Positions 63,354 to 64,000 of a stretch of 64,000 nt of DNA are shown here, piece after piece. Under the pieces are notes generated by a model, which made no database searches, had not been told where the DNA came from, and was given only the letters and a program-made list of their open reading frames with translations. Source of the DNA: Nesterenkonia alkaliphila (lineage in GTDB: Bacteria; Actinomycetota; Actinomycetes; Actinomycetales; Micrococcaceae). The stretch is from NCBI RefSeq assembly GCF_009758175.1, contig NZ_WRPM01000051.1:1-64000 (forward strand). Direction: 5' to 3'. A program made the translations under genes and the position numbers. How positions within the stretch are numbered: the stretch's first letter is position 1; each line of letters opens with the position of its first letter.

Positions 63354-64000
63354 CTATGCCGTGAGCTCTCCGGAGTAGACGAGTACGGCCGGACCGGCCA
63401 GAGTCACGTCCTCGGCGCCGTCGGAGCGGGAGGCAAAGGTGACTGTGACCTCTCCACCGGGGACTGCGACCTGCCAGGTGTTCACGGCATCCGCGCCGAC
63501 CCAGACCCGCACTGCCGCTGCTGCGGCACAGGTACCGGTGCCGCAGGAGAGGGTCTCGCCCACACCGCGTTCGTGCACCCGCATCTGGATACGGCCGACG
63601 CCGCCTTCCACCAGTGGGTCTGCCGGGACCACGAACTCCACATTGGTCCCCTGCGGCGGAACCGGCTCAACGGTGGGGGCGGCGTGCAGGTCCAGCTGCT
63701 GCAGGGTCTGCGCATCGGGCAGGGCCACCACAGTGTGCGGGTTGCCCATTGAGATGCTCAGCGCCGGCCGGGGGTCGGTGAGTCCCCGTGCCTGGACCAG
63801 GGAGTCGGAGGCTGATTCTGAGGCCATCTGCGGGTCGATGAAGGACCAGATGCCCATCCCGACCGCATAGCCTTCCGGGACCCGCTGTACGGTGCGCAGT
63901 CCGGCCCTGGTCAGTACGGGCAGGGAATCGCCCTCGGTGAGCTCCGCTAGCCGCTCGGCCACCAGGAAATGCGCGAAGGCCCGCACGCCGTTGCCGCACA
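63354..64000 (-). CDS. dapF: Diaminopimelate epimerase (3' part)
   Basis: The 5' end lies beyond the window. About 214 C-terminal residues are visible, starting CGNGVRAFAHFLV, where the Cys is the first of the two catalytic cysteines, at the very edge. The second is in GETLSCGTGTCAAAAA. The fold has paired halves with SMGNPHTVVAL and ERGVGE. It makes meso-diaminopimelate for peptidoglycan and lysine. dapF-hflX-lexA neighbourhood is typical of actinobacteria. Confidence 0.95.
   Translation of the reverse strand, partial: CGNGVRAFAHFLVAERLAELTEGDSLPVLTRAGLRTVQRVPEGYAVGMGIWSFIDPQMASESASDSLVQARGLTDPRPALSISMGNPHTVVALPDAQTLQQLDLHAAPTVEPVPPQGTNVEFVVPADPLVEGGVGRIQMRVHERGVGETLSCGTGTCAAAAAVRVWVGADAVNTWQVAVPGGEVTVTFASRSDGAEDVTLAGPAVLVYSGELTA

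Overview
The window is high-GC, gene-dense chromosome of an actinomycete. Supporting markers are a mycothiol-type SigR/RsrA pair, a Kgd-type 2-oxoglutarate decarboxylase, PriA in place of HisA, the actinobacterial 24-residue ribosomal protein bL37, a tmRNA with an ANALOGUE-like ...ALAA tag, and many genes that start 6-8 bases after a TANNNT -10 box (leaderless transcripts). The combination and gene order suggest Micrococcales, perhaps Micrococcaceae; the genus is inference only.

Layout. Bases 1-4570 are the right end of an integrated mobile element: end of a probable relaxase, a zeta toxin pair, an excisionase-like protein, an XRE regulator and a tyrosine integrase, abutting the 3' end of tRNA-Leu(CAG). 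Bases 4842-11062 hold hrpA, a CopG/Doc toxin pair, a HIT protein, zur and a hydrolase. Bases 11101-13671 are a zinc ABC transporter, followed by guaB1 and kgd. Bases 19235-25453 carry bL37, rsrA, sigR, aroA, rsgA and hisN. Bases 25479-28830 are a manganese-type ABC transporter with its DtxR-family repressor and a perfect palindromic operator, followed by two fluoride channel subunits and ssrA (tmRNA).

Downstream of ssrA (30300-32760) is a decayed accessory region: a Phd/VapC-type pair, the first ~50 codons of a Wadjet jetA gene fused head-to-head to a truncated SipW-type secreted protein gene, and a leucine-rich-repeat remnant. Then come DNA alkylation repair (ogt, ada/alkA-type), smpB, ftsX, ftsE, prfB, a complete compact Tad pilus operon, and, divergent from it, an orphan FHA-FtsK (EssC-like) ATPase. 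A low-GC patch with an Mrr-type restriction enzyme (48800-50400) follows. The last block is a conserved backbone: marR, sseB, priA, hisH, hisB, hisC, a LysM protein and lexA sharing SOS boxes, a DinG-type helicase, hflX, a methyltransferase, a FolC-like ligase, a lipoprotein and the 3' part of dapF.

The most unusual signal is a set of palindromic repeats. A 79-base element occurs at 90% identity inside the rsgA reading frame and between smpB and ftsX, and half of it lies between lexA and the dinG-type gene. A different large palindrome lies in frame inside hrpA, and a compositionally odd in-frame insertion is found in the folC-like gene. This resembles the Rickettsia palindromic elements that invade coding sequences in frame.
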